A stretch of DNA of 64,000 bases from Rhipidocladum racemiflorum. Taxonomy: Eukaryota; Streptophyta; Magnoliopsida; Poales; Poaceae. This document shows, piece by piece, positions 11,444 through 22,960 of this stretch. Location of the stretch: positions 12,337,666 through 12,401,665 of the forward strand of contig CM070577.1 of the NCBI GenBank assembly GCA_036346355.1, given 5' to 3'. A program made the translations under genes and the position numbers. Numbering within the stretch: the stretch's first letter is position 1; each line of letters begins with the position of its first letter. Below the pieces are notes generated by a model. The model ran no database searches. It saw only the letters and a list, made by a program, of their open reading frames with translations, and was not told the DNA's origin.

Positions 11444-12702
11444 AATGAATGCACTGCTCTAGACCGTTTTTGGTGTGAAGATTAATTATTAGCAGAAACT
11501 AGTAGCTAGCTTAATGGATGTGTCTGTGTAACACCCTAGTTTTCGCCTTCTGGAGAAAATCTAATTTAAATTAATTAAATTAAAAAATTTGGAGTTTCTT
11601 TGGTGTTTATATTAACCTGGCATCCATTCCTATCTAAAATCGGGATTTAATTCCCCTCCGGTCGAAAAATCGGATTTTCCAGTTCCCGCCGATACCCGAA
11701 ATTTCACCCGAGTCCAGAAATGCTCCAAAAATCCCAAAACCACTTCAATTATGTTTCAAATATTCCAAAATGATTTTAGGAATCATTCCCCGGATTTTTG
11801 GACCTCCGTTCCTATTTTATCTCGCGCGGCTTTTGTTTAATGCCTACGATCCGCGCCCGAATATTTAATTCCACAAATTTCATCCAAATTCAGCGGAGCC
11901 AATTTTATTGGGTCCCAAATATTCTAAAATGGTTCTAGGAATTTTTCCAGAATTTTTAGACCATTTTTGCTAATTTTTCTCTCGCGCTAAAACTTTCACT
12001 TAACGTCGGCCAATGAGGGAGTGCCACGTGGCGCTACAGTCCTTCTTCAACCTCTAGCTTTGGATGAAGAACAGAGAAGAGCTCCAAGCCTCAACAATGG
12101 AGGCCCTCTCTTTAATCCACCACAACTCCCTCCACGTAACTCCAAATTGATCACGGCCAGTTCCGTTGGATTCGTAGCGACGATCTCTTGCCATTCCCCA
12201 CCATCAATGGTCGCTACTCTCGCCGGAATTTGAACGGTTAAACAAAAACCGAAATCCACTTAAGTGTCAATTAATTGGTCGTTTCTACTCCAAACGGCGC
12301 ACCACCACCTCCATTCTCTCCGTATAAGAATCCCCGTCCCGGGGGTGTGATCCTCCTTTCGCCTCTTCCATTCTTGTGCCCGTGAGATCAAGAAAACCGA
12401 GGTTGGGTCGCTCTTTTTCGGTGTTCTTCGCGTTCTTGCTTGTAGATCTCTCTCCGGTGAGTCATTCTTCGTGCCACTTGGCTCCTTGTGACCGTGAGTG
12501 AGTCTAGAAGCTAACCATTCAATCAATTTTAGGTTCCCTCGCGATTTGGAGACGAATTTCGAGTTTTTGGCATTTCGGCCGGAGCTCCGTTCATCGCCGA
12601 ATTCGTCGTCTCCGATGAGTTTTGATGCAATTCCTTGCTCCTATAGATCCCTAAGGTTGTCATCTAGAGGATCCATGCTTTTGTTTAGATCAATTCCACG
12701 CG

Positions 12703-12836
12703 AAAACGGTGGAAAAATCAAGTTTTAATAGAGTTTTTGGGCTCTCTGTTGTTTGGAGCTCTCTGTTATGTGCTTGCTTGGGCTCGAGCCCGTGCCGTCA
12801 CGCAAAAACGGTGGAAAAATCAAGTTTTAATAGAGT
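12703..12836. repeat. 32-bp direct repeat pair inside the LTR
   Basis: The 32-bp sequence beginning AAAACGGTGGAAAAATCAAG at 12703-12734 is repeated exactly at 12805-12836, a 102-bp offset. It flanks a GCTCTCTGTT-containing segment (itself partly repeated). It looks like a local tandem duplication in the LTR. Confidence 0.85.
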
Positions 12837-15225
12837 CACGCCGCCGCCGCCCGCCGCCACGCGCCGCCGCCGAGCTCACGCTCGCCGCTTGCACGCGCTG
12901 GCCTCGCTTCACCGCTCAAGGCCGCCTGGCTTCCGCCACATCGCGCTTCGCCATGCTGCCGCTGCCACCCGCCGCCTGTCACGCCATGCACCCTCAAGCT
13001 CCCTTCTCCCCAACCATGGCCATGGCCAAACCCAAGCTTGAAGACAACTCCAAGACAATGACATGTGGGGCCCTTTTGCCATAGACACAAGCCATTTCCC
13101 AAAATTGAAAATGGAATATTCCAGGGAATATTCCCTCCTTTTCCAATTTCCCAATTTTCGAACTTCGGAAGCTCATATCTTCTCCGTTCGAACTCCGATT
13201 GACTCCGTTCAAGTTTCTAAATTCATCTAAAATCAAGACCTACCTGCCAATATAACTTTTATAATTTTTAGATTTTATTTATTTTCTTGTATTTATTTGT
13301 TGTCTCGTTTTGCGCGTAGTCGACGATCCCGCCGAGTTCACCGACCCCGCCGCCGGACTGCAAGACCTCGAGATTCTCGCTGTGACCGAGGCAAGTCTCC
13401 TTGACGCATGTTGATCCTATGCTTTGTAAATGTTTTACAATGTTTTACCAATTGCATTGCTATTTACATAAAATGATGATGTTAACGTTAGGCTATTAGT
13501 TATACCTGTTGTTCATCCCTCCTTGATATTGTTATCCATGATCCTTTGTCACCCTAGTACAAATCCACCATAATAAATATTTTTTTTGATGAAATATTCT
13601 TTAACTTGGGGAAAAGATTATGTGGCAGACATTTTATATGGAATAAATGATATGGAATGCAAATTGGAGTTAAATGGCTAGCTATTAGTGATGATGTGGG
13701 GGTAGTCATTATGAAATTGATCTATGAATGGTGATGGTTGAAATGTCGAGGGGTTGAATTATGATAGCGGTTAGCAATATAATTAGTATGGATTGGGGGA
13801 GTGTTGGAAGATGTACGATATTAAGAATAATAGTCGGTAAAAGTAAATAAATGATATTGAGAGGCATACTTGTGAATCAAATAGAATAAGTGGTGACTTA
13901 TATTTCGGTGGATTTTAACAAGCATACTATGTGATAATCATTTATGGAGAATTGTGAATAATCCAGAATGTTTGGTAGTTTCGTAAATGGTAATATTACG
14001 TACTCTTGGTGGATAAAATGTAGATGATTTAGCGATGACAATATGAAGGGTTACAATAGGTGAGGTGGAGAATGATACTCGATGATTTAATCAATGATAG
14101 TAGCAAATATACTCGACGTATTAAGTGGATAATATTGAGAATCGTACTCGGTGGTTTAGTAGATGATTTTGTGTGAAATATGATTTTGCAATGCCCATTT
14201 GTGTGGGATTATGAATAATGTGGATTGGGTGTAATTTGCTTAATCAACTAGGTGTCATTGTTTATAAAAGCAGCTATAGGCAATGAATCAATGAAATCTT
14301 GGATTTGTAGAATCTTTCATGGAATATGCTCGTGGATGAGATTATGAATTATTCTCGATGGATCAAGTAGATTAAAAGACCAATCGATGTGTGGATAATG
14401 GGTAATCAATAAGGAGACTCATATTTTGAGGATATTGTTTCATATACAATGATAATAATAGCTTGGCATGATTTTGGAGTTATGATGGCACATGATATCA
14501 ACTTTACATGGTGGAAGTACTAAATTGGACTGGATTCTATAGTACCGTGATAAGAATAGGGGAATCTTGGTGGTCTCATGAATTTTGGAGAGTACCGATT
14601 TAATTATAATCACGTTTTATCAACACTGAGATTTGTATTTTATAAAATAAACTATTGGTGGAATAGAATAGTTCGGTAGAAATGCTTAGACTCGCAAACG
14701 GTCAGTGTACACCTACGAGAGGGAATTTCCTATAACTCTTGAAAGCTGGTGTTGAAAGTTATAGGCAAGGACTATTACCATTGGTTTACAAAATAAAAAT
14801 AAAATGAAAAATGGTTTGGACTTGGGCGGAATGGTTTGTTTGGCGGGTGCGGATTTAGCACTAGTTTTCGTGGTGCAAGTACCGCCCCAAGTCAGTTAAG
14901 GACCGACACTTATGACTGTCTCCATTCTAAGCATAACCGTACAACCACATGTCAAAGTGGGCACGACCTGGCTGAATAATTTGTAGAAACCTGACTTAGA
15001 CTCACCACTCGGTGGAATGTGAGCGCCGGATAGAGGCAATGTTGTTATTTTTCTCACACGGCGCAAGAGGGGGCTTCTGTACTGGGTGGATATAATCCTA
15101 ACAGCGGTGAAACCTCAGCGGGTGGGTCAGGTTAGGCGTATACATTATAAAGGCCTTGTCATGATATCCCTGCCGGCACACCTAAGGAAGTGTGTTAATC
15201 GCGTGGCATCAAGGGAATATCATGT

Positions 15226-15280
15226 CTTGTGGGTAAAGTTGTACACCTCTGCAGAGTTAAAACTATTCGAATAGCCGTGC
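15226..15280 (+). promoter_or_regulatory. conserved LTR motif with CTCTGCAGAG palindrome
   Basis: CTTGTGGGTAAAGTTGTACA, then the palindrome CTCTGCAGAG, then CTATTCGAATAG and CCGTGC. The same ordered block occurs at 8274-8340 in a different LTR family and, reversed, at 61611-61666. Conservation across LTRs whose other parts differ suggests a functional cis element (for example RNA processing or integrase-proximal structure). The function is not known to me. Confidence 0.5.
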
Positions 15281-16179
15281 CTACGGTCAAAGGCAAAGCT
15301 TGCTGAATGCTTTCATACGGGTAGACTTTGGTTTTTTTGTTTCAAACTAATCAATGGTTTGTTTTGGGATCCTGGAGCGGTTAGAACTCTCGGGTGTGCT
15401 TCTGGCGGCTAAAGCCAGGTAGGTGGAAGGAATCTGATTTTGTGAACCGTGGCAGACAGAGCCATGTGATTGGATTGAACCCTGATCTTGTTGAGATGTG
15501 GCGGATAGAGCTTGTATATTAGTGAGTGGTGGTTAGAACCTTCACTACAATATTACATAATTCAATTATTAAAAAGAATTGCTCAAATATGCTTTGTGAA
15601 ACTTATTAACAAATATGATTTGATGAAATTTGGCTTTATGCAAAAGAACCATATTAAGCCATCTTTGGATAGCCTACATTGTGCATAATTTCCCAGACTT
15701 GCTGAGTACTTTATGTACTCACGTGCTACATTCTAATCCTATCTCAGAAGTGAAAAGAAGTTGTCAAGGAATTCCAATGACTAGGACGCGTTCTCCACTC
15801 GATTGCCTGTGGGCATTTGGATGGGTCGCCTTGGTGTTTTCGTCTTCCGCTGCAGTTGTTCAAGTTATTCTGCCTGTTCAGGCTGTAATGGTAAACCTTG
15901 ATCATAAGGTCTTTGCTTTTATTTGGTGTTGTTCTTATTTAGTTATATGTATTCATGATATGGTTGTTGATTCATCACTGTTTGACTGTGTGTACTAGCT
16001 ACTGATCTGGGACTAGTACAGAAATACACAGAGGACTCCGGATAGCCGATCCGGGGGCCTACAGTCTGCCCCTCGATCGCTAGTAACTAGCAAAAACTTT
16101 CGACAAAATCTTGGAGTGTTACACCGAAATCTAGCTTCTATTGACCAGAGCTGTTGAAGGAAGGCCGGGTGATGAGGCT

Positions 16180-16850
16180 ATAAAAACTTTTAATCATGAT
16201 AAGTTGGTTGATTGAGTTGGTTAGAGCATCTCCAGCAAGGGCCCCTAAAACAGAGCCCCTATTTTGGATTTAGGGGCTCCCCCTATTTTTTGGGGCCCTG
16301 TTTTCAGAACACAAGTCCAAAGAATGACCTAAATCTCAAATTTCCTATTTTTCTTTTTCTCCTATTTTGACATATCCGCTATGTATAATCTTCATTTGAC
16401 ATCACTAAAATTCAATCACAAATATTTGTAATACATAAAACATAAGCATATTAACATTTACAATTTAAAAACATGATATTTAAAATTTAAATTTAAAATT
16501 TTGAAAACATGATAAATTTTTCGAAGCCTCTCATGTATTTCCCTATCTTCAATAATAGGGGTTGTACTCGTGTCCCTGGAAATTAGGGCTGAGGAGGCAA
16601 ATTTAGAGGCCTCCTAATTTTAGGGGCTTGAGTAGGGGCCCCCTGGGAATTGGGGCTGAGGAGGCAAATTTAGGGGGCCCCTAATTTTAGGGGCTTGAGT
16701 TGGGGCTCTGCTGGATCTGTTTTTTTTACTACACTCCCTATTTTAAGGTTTAGGGGCTGGTTTAGGGGCTCTGCTGGAGATGCTCTTACAAGAGACATGT
16801 TAAGCCTCACAGGCCAATGGGTGTGGGTTCGAATCCCACTTTGAGCATAA
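16180..16850 (+). ncRNA. tRNA-like / SINE head interrupted by a MITE
   Basis: Upstream of the MITE, TGATTGAGTTGG (about 16209-16220) fits the pol III box A consensus with one mismatch. Downstream, GTGGGTTCGAATCCCAC (about 16822-16838) is a perfect T-arm stem-loop containing box B GGTTCGAATCC. When the MITE and one TTA copy are discounted, about 41 nt separate the boxes, as expected for a tRNA-type promoter. No matching acceptor stem is present, so this is a SINE or decayed tRNA-derived sequence rather than a working tRNA gene. A T-rich tract follows immediately. Confidence 0.45.
16224..16785. mobile_element. PIF/Harbinger-like MITE (562 bp, TTA duplication)
   Basis: It has perfect terminal inverted repeats GAGCATCTCCAGCA / TGCTGGAGATGCTC, with further subterminal similarity (GGGCCCCTAAAAC versus GAGCCCCTAAACC). 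TTA flanks both ends (16221-16223 and 16786-16788). The interior is non-coding, with a partial tandem duplication of a ~75-bp GGGGCTGAGGAGGCAAATTT-type block near 16580-16700. It is inserted within the tRNA-like sequence described separately. Termini and duplication fit the Tourist class. Confidence 0.85.
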
Positions 16851-17324
16851 TTTTTTTTGTTTTTGTTTTTGAATCTAATGCATCAGGACTGTATCCAACG
16901 TAAAAAACATTTAAGCTGGTCCAAAAAAACAGTTAAATCCGGTTAAAATATAGCTTAGGATAGATTTGACAATAGTCTCAAAGGAAGGGCATCACCATAG
17001 ATACTCCGACAAGAACATCATCGAGTCAGTGCAGTGTGTAAGATAAATCATGGAAGTTATATGATCATTTATCACCATAGAATACCACTTTGAGAATAAT
17101 TTTTTTGTTTTTATTTTATGAATCTAATGCACCAGGACTGCAGCCAACGTAAAAGGCATTTAATCTGGCCCCAAAAAATAATTAAATCCGGTTAAAATAT
17201 AGCTTAGGACGGATTTGACAACTATCTCAAAGGAGGGGCATCACCATAGATACTCCGACAAGAACATCATCAAGTCAGTGCAGTGTGTAAGATAAATCAT
17301 GGAAGTTATAAGATCATTTATCAC
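16836..17324. repeat. 249-bp tandem duplication
   Basis: Copy 1 (16836-17084) and copy 2 (17085-17324) both begin CCACTTTGAG and run through GGACTG..CCAACGTAAAA, 'AAATCCGGTTAAAATATAGC', CATAGATACTCCGACAAGA and GTGTAAGATAAATCATGGAA. They differ at scattered positions. A third, shorter relative of the AACGTAAAA...AAATCCGGTTAAAATA segment lies at about 18170-18202. The repeat begins inside the 3' edge of the tRNA-like T-arm, so the duplicated unit is probably the SINE body. Confidence 0.85.
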
Positions 17325-18785
17325 AATTTTGATTCAACCGAAAGGTAACTTTTATATATGCAAAAGCACAAATCATCTTTTATATGTGCAAAAGCACAAA
17401 CCCATCTTGAGACCTATTAATAATGCCTTGCATATTGAGTTTTATTTTTCTCTCATCTTTTTCTTCTTAATCTTTAGAGTTCTCTCAGTAGTCAAAGAAC
17501 TTTTCTTTACTTTTTTTGATGTGTGTACTTTCTTCAAGTGCTCAGTCCTTTTCTTAACCATATTCATACAGCTAATGATTGTTATTAGTACACAAATTAG
17601 ATGTTACATATTTGAAGAGAGAGGAGAGAAAATTACACCCATAGGCTCTCAATACTTTTAGTTTAGCAAACATCACACTTAAAGCTTTTAATTATAAGAA
17701 CCTTTATGTAATTTACACGGGCCATATTATATTAAAATAATTTAACACAGTGATGAACATAGATGGCAATGTAGGGGATCAGTGATGAACAGAAGTATTG
17801 GAATGGGATTGCTTTGAGGTGGATATGGATATCAAGGGATCAATTTTTGGCGTGAAGCTTTGTGGGTGAGGAATTTCGGGATTTGGCGGTTTTGGGGAAA
17901 CAGGGCGGCGCGAGCGCTTGTCGGTGCTGGAGGAGATGATGCAGCGGGTGAGGCGCGTGGAGAGGAAGAAGCAGTAGAAGTGAAGAAGGTAGAAGTAGTT
18001 TCACTGGCTGCTTGGTTTTGACAGAGGTGACGGAGCTCTCAGCGCGGCCGAGCGACGCGATGACCAGCCGCAACCCTCGCTCCAACGTCTGCAGCTTCTC
18101 GCCCATCATGCCCTGTCTCGCATCCTGCACGGTCACCAGGTCGCCGACGACCACAGGCAGGGCTACAGGCAACGTAAAACACATTAAATCCGGTTAAAAT
18201 ACCGAAATTTCGGCTAGATTTAACGAAATCTCATCAAAAAATTCGAAAATACTGTAGCAATTTTTTTTAATCTGGATTATGAATTTCGGGTAGGACCGGA
18301 ATCCAAGATTTCGTCAAAATCTCGCAAATTTTGGCGAATGGCCGAGATTTAAAACCTTAACTCTTTCGCTTCTACTCAACGGTTATTTGAGATTAACTTC
18401 TAGTTGGGCCGGCCCCGGCCGGCGCCCGGCGCTATGCTTGTAAGTTGTAACAGAGCTGCATCATTGGCATGCATCATGTATACATGCATCTATAGGAATT
18501 TAACGACATGCTTTCTGAACACATTGATTTAGTGATTTGCCATTCTTGCATCCCAACAAGTCACTTTATCAATTAGTAATGATCTGCGCAAAGCATAAGT
18601 AATCCTTGCCTTCATAATGCATAATTATAGGAATAATTGTACGCCGGAATCGCCAATGATCGTTACGTTAGCTACGTAAGCGCACAAGGCACGATTAAGC
18701 ATGCGTGGCCGGTGTGATTGCTTGGCCCATTGCCACTGCACGTCCGCCTCGTGTTGCCGGCTGGCCGGGTTCTTTGCTACAGGGT
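17325..18785. other. AT-rich intergenic stretch, with one possible gene fragment
   Basis: Mostly unassigned. 17840-18184 could be a captured exon fragment. On the minus strand it reads 'VVVGDLVTVQDARQGMMGEK', a leucine/glutamate-rich helix-like segment, then low-complexity leucine/proline sequence. On the plus strand 17898-17976 reads as a short coiled-coil-like peptide ending in a stop. I cannot identify a family. 18190-18360 contains ACCGAAATTTCGG and CGAGATTT motifs like those at 10.7 and 50.5 kb. Confidence 0.3.
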
Positions 18786-19060
18786 TATGGGGCTGTTTGG
18801 TTTGTTACCAATGCTTGCCAATACTTGTCATGCTAAATATTGGTAGTGTTGACTAAATTTGGTAAGCATTTGGTTTGCAACCAAACTTTGGCTAGATTCT
18901 TTTCTCCATTGCCATGCCAAATTTTTCTAGTTCATTTTCTTGCCAATAGTTAGCCAAACTTTGGCCACCAATTTGAGCACCAAATTTTTGACTAGCCAAT
19001 TCTTGGCAAGGTTGAACTTAGCCACCTGTGAGGCATGCCAGGCTTGCAACTTGCAAAGGC
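18786..19060. mobile_element. possible degraded MITE
   Basis: It starts GGGGCTGTTTGGTTTG, a common MITE terminus in grasses. It contains many GCCAA/TTGGC inverted words, including GGTTTGCAACCAAAC near 18872-18886. No clean right terminus or target duplication was found, so this is tentative. Confidence 0.3.
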
Positions 19061-20591
19061 AAAAGGTAATAATCCTCCCCTCCAAATTTATAAACCGTAT
19101 TTTCTTAGTACATAGAGTAATAAAATATTAAAAATGACTACATTACTTTTAATTATTATCATTAAACATTATATTTAATACATGTATGTGAAGAATATAA
19201 AATAAAGATGTATATTTCTTAAGAATACAGAAGAGACATCACACTAAGTTGGTACAGAGATATGAAATAGGCACAGTACTATTAAAAAATTACGAATGAC
19301 AGGAGTACTGTAACAGGACGCCACCGACGGCAACGATGTGACTTTGCAGCGGCATGCATGTGAATATGTGATCGACGAGACGGCAATCCGCAAATCGCAA
19401 GCATATACAAGCCTCAACGGCTGACGTTTTTCGTGGCTATCGGTGGTGGCTTTTGATTGCTACTTCGACGAGCGGAAGCTAGCGAAGCGCAACGTACAGC
19501 ATTGTGGCAAACCATTCGGAGCAAAGAGTTTCATTTATGAGTTTTTGGCTAATTTGGCTTCCTGATTATTATTATTTTTTCCATATTTGATCACCATACG
19601 AGCAAATTTGTAAATTTAGTCATCTTTCTAACCGCAGAAATAGCGGGTAAGTAACACGTGTCACTTGTCACGGTCCATGATCGTGGTACCTCGTCGGCAC
19701 CGTGACAACCCCATGGATTGCCCGACTACGTGCTACGGTGTGGGACCACAGCAGGTTTGCTACCTAGCCTAAGGTGCGCGGCATGTTTCCTACTGCGGTG
19801 TGCCACACTTCCTGCTGAACTCGGTGAGCGCGGTAGGTTTTCTACTGTGATGGGCCCGTCCTACCGCCATAATGCACTATGTTGCAGGCGGTGCTATAGT
19901 ACGGAAGTGCGGCAATGATACGTGTCGTTTATCGTTGCTTGCGCTAGAGAGAGGGTACCAGAGATACAATTTTATTCGAACGGAGGCTGAAACTATCTTT
20001 AAAGAGTTTTGAGTGTAAATATAGTATCCTATTATAAAGGAGAATCAAGGCATTAGCCACCAGGTCTCAGCGCAGCACCGCCAGGTGTAGCACGTCCGTC
20101 GCTGTTGCGTCTGGTTTCGCCATGGCCGTTGTCGTACTCTGTTCAGATCGAGCCGGCTCTCTTCAACAATCATCATGCAAGCCGGCGAACTTTCAAAAAA
20201 GGAAAGCTCAACACATTTCCACGTGTGTTACTGTCGGGTTAATTTATTTTTCCCGATGATTCGTTGATCAACTTTCTCAAAATGTGAAATTAATTTTAAC
20301 GTGCTTTTGTATCTGTCAATTGCTTTATCTGACTTCTTTTTGAGGGTTTTTTTTTTCGCAGTCCTGTACATTTGCATCTTCTGAATTTCGAAGTACTTGG
20401 AATCTTTTATACGAACTTCGGAGTTGGCTGGTCAAGAAATGGTTAGATCGAGATTAGTACACACATTTGAGAGAGTTTATTGAGATACGGGCATATGCTG
20501 AAAATAACCTTTTCAAAGTTTTTCTGGTTCCGCATTTAAACTTCTGAGTTCAAATAGGGTAGCCTACCCCTGTAGCAGTACTCCGCTAATA
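19061..20591. other. unassigned intergenic stretch
   Basis: No recognisable gene. 19670-19930 is moderately GC-rich with short ORFs and repeated GCGGTAGG/CTACTG words, possibly a decayed transposon. 20040-20180 is a further GC-richer patch. No family is assigned. Confidence 0.3.
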
Positions 20592-20850
20592 CTCCCTTCG
20601 GTTTATAAAAACTTGTTGGTTTGGGATACGTGCAGTTAAACTTTTAAAACTTTAGTTATCAATATCTTTTTAAATATTTAGTTTGGATGCATGAAAATCT
20701 TATGTGTAGATTCGTCTCGAAATCTATTTTCATAATATTATAATTTTATTGGATTTTAAAAAATATATTATAATATAAATTAGTAGTCAAAGTTGAGTTT
20801 TAGGGACCATGTAGATGTCCAAAACTACTACTATTTATGACCTGAGTGAG
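20592..20850. mobile_element. Stowaway/mariner-like MITE (259 bp)
   Basis: The left end is CTCCCTTCGGTTTATAAAAA. The right end, reversed, is CTCACTCAGGTCATAAATAG. TA dinucleotides flank both ends (20590-20591 and 20851-20852). The AT-rich interior has no ORF. The termini match the plant mariner-related MITE class. Confidence 0.6.
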
Positions 20851-20881
20851 TATGAGCAGAGGAGTACTCACAAGATACTTA

Positions 20882-20984
20882 GGCCCTGTTTGAATTAGAG
20901 GTATTTCATTGGAATGTTTTGGGATTTAGTTCAAAACAAATTCCCAAAACCTTCCAAAGAAATACCCCTCATCCAAACACCCCC
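20882..20984. mobile_element. Tourist-like foldback MITE (103 bp)
   Basis: GGCCCTGTTTGAATTAGAGG at the left pairs with CCTCATCCAAACACCCCC at the right. The interior GGTATTTC...TTTTGGGATTT/AATTCCCAAAA...GAAATACC also folds back, so nearly the whole element is one hairpin. TTA flanks both ends (20879-20881 and 20985-20987). Confidence 0.7.
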
Positions 20985-21494
20985 TTATGAGTATAGGAGA
21001 ATTGATTATTTGCCTCGTTTTAGTTGGTGTAATTACTCATTTACTCCGTATGTGTTATTGATATGTGGACTCAGTACCCGTATGTCAGTAAGACATCACG
21101 ATATAAATAATCAATGATATAAGTAAATAAAAATAAATCATCGATTATTTCAATGAGTCTACAACATTTGGAACCATAAATTGCCTTGGCTAGGGCTACA
21201 GGAAATGCCAGCAAAACATCTCGTGATTCTCAGGTAAAAACATTAGCAGTAGGCAGTAGCAGTACCTTTGTGGTACAGGCATATGATTAGTACCATCGGT
21301 GGAAATTCAAGTATTCCTCTCACTTTCTTAATTTTAACGTAAAATCATTATTATATAAAATTATATGTCTTATATTTAAAACAGATGGGTATATATATAT
21401 ATTACTTCTTTTTCTGTAACAGTCGTAGTTTTATTGCCCTGAAAGTAAGCATAAAAATAGTTGGGGCAGTGCTCATTTTTCTCCATCTTATCTT

Positions 21495-21555
21495 GGTGCC
21501 CCTCGCAATGCTGTGCAGGGTTGGATAACTAGTGTTGTTCGTGTACTAATTATAA
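21495..21555. repeat. 61-bp direct repeat, copy 1
   Basis: It begins TGGTGCC and includes TGTGCAGGGTTGGATAACTA. The last 44 bp match 24179-24222 with two substitutions, and the preceding 17 bp match more loosely. The copies are 2,667 bp apart. No LTR, TIR or target duplication explains them. They may be relics of a large tandem duplication or of a repeat-bounded element. Confidence 0.7.
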
Positions 21556-22960
21556 CTAGCACGATGGTACGCGTATTTGCATGATTAGATTTGTTCCAAA
21601 TTTATATTATCAAAAGATATGAGTTAGATGTTTAAGAATATATTTACATATTTTGTAGTCTTGTAGTCTATTTAGGATTTTAAGACATCATAAAATATCG
21701 AAAATGACAATATAAGTTTAAAGGAAAATACAACTTAGGAAATGTAATTGAAGTTTAAGCATCGATGGAAGAAAATTATTGAGCATACTAAGTTGTTGAG
21801 GTTCTTAGAAACTTTAACACTCCATCGTGCATGTGTCATGTAGTTGCATGTCTCTATTCTTCATACATTAGTTAGGTTTTTTAAAAATATACATCATGCA
21901 CCTGAACCTCTATTTATTTTTCAAAGCAATACTTTGATTATGTATGAACAAATTGTTTTAATAGTTTACATGGTATTTGAGTGCATTGCTCACATATACA
22001 TTGATACACCATATGTGATCTATCTTGAATTTATATTCCCTCACACGTCGTTGTACCACAGAGACGTGTGTCTTCTATCTATCATTGTCGCTACAACTTT
22101 TCTATTTCAACATCCAATAGCACACTCAATTCTTGATCAACTCCTCTTAGTTGTACCCCTTCTGATTCAACACTCTACCACATAGTTATCTTCTACGTAC
22201 TTCTCTCCAATTATTGCTTAATGCTGATTGTCGCAACATCAAACAATCATACACGTGCAACTGTCACCGATCTCTGCTGGTTATGCTCTCTCTGGTTACC
22301 CTGAGTCTATTCCCTATGGTTGTATCATCTCTACTCCAAGCTCTTTGCTCCTTCATTTATGTATGCCCGTGCTTTCGTTCGTATAGATGCATGATGTTTT
22401 ACGTGCTCGATGTCTTCTTCTCCCGTGTCGGTTGCTCCTATCTTCGATGTTGGCCAACTCAACGATGTGGCGTCTTCACTAGCCACGGTGACCTCCCATC
22501 TTCATTGATGTCGGCATGTATACTTTAGTCACTATTTAATGATGCTGAGCATTTTCTCGCCATCATTGGTGACGCCATGCTCCTAAGTACCTAATGGGCA
22601 CCATATTATCCATACCTTGTCTTTAATGCAAAGCTTTGTCTCCTTTCTGCCAAAGCCTCCCCATCATTGAGCTTATTTGGCCACTAACTTCTTGAACACT
22701 ATTGACACTCACCGCTCGTTGTCATTGCCCTTGGCTCTTTTGACTATAGCCTTTCTCTTCAGTGACTTCAATGACACTTCCCTCATTGAACAACTAATAT
22801 GAGCAGTATGGCATTGTTCTCATCTCCCTTGTCACCGTCTCGGCTCTTTGCTTCCCAGTGGTTGTCTTCTTGTTGGACATATCGACAAAGTTGTATTGTC
22901 TTCATGGTATCCTTTGACACCATTCATGATATTCTCGTCGTAGCATTTATTTTATGTAAA
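21556..22960. other. unassigned stretch between long-range direct repeats
   Basis: No gene recognised. 22214-22900 is rich in CTTC/CATTG words and short open frames without family motifs. It could be decayed coding or transposon DNA, but I see no domain. Confidence 0.3.

Larger units (their letters stand above)
11527..16063 (+). mobile_element. solo LTR of a large gypsy (Tekay-like) element, 4,537 bp
   Basis: It starts TGTAACACCC and ends GGGGGCCTACA. The flanking GTCTG at 11522-11526 and 16064-16068 is a perfect 5-bp target duplication, and no internal domain adjoins, so it is a solo LTR. TGTAACACCC is characteristic of the Tekay/chromovirus-like LTRs of plants. Inside are a GC-rich block (about 12840-13000) and a field of degenerate ATACTCGGTGG-type repeats (about 13990-14360). 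The shared block CTTGTGGGTAAAGTTGTACA plus CTCTGCAGAG lies at 15226-15260, and a GCTGAGTACTTTATGTACTC block near 15701-15721. The 3' part is strongly similar to the reverse complement of 60839-61870, so the two belong to related families. Confidence 0.85.

Noticed and set aside
12709..13154. Overlapping GC-rich ORFs on both strands
   Set aside because: Composition effect within the 4.5-kb solo LTR; no domains and no agreement between frames.
15086..15274. 62-residue ORF whose peptide is ~80% identical to one at 61617-61865 (minus)
   Set aside because: By eye about two thirds of the nucleotide differences change amino acids, close to neutral expectation. A third LTR (near 8200) has stops in the same place. 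The DNA motif is conserved, not a protein.
16064..16123. Alternative right end of the 4.5-kb LTR at GTGTTACA (16123)
   Set aside because: Its flank CCGAA does not match the left flank, whereas ending at CCTACA (16063) gives a perfect GTCTG duplication.
16815..16850. tRNA gene
   Set aside because: Only the T-arm is intact; no acceptor stem or anticodon arm can be formed, and the box A half is separated by a 562-bp MITE.
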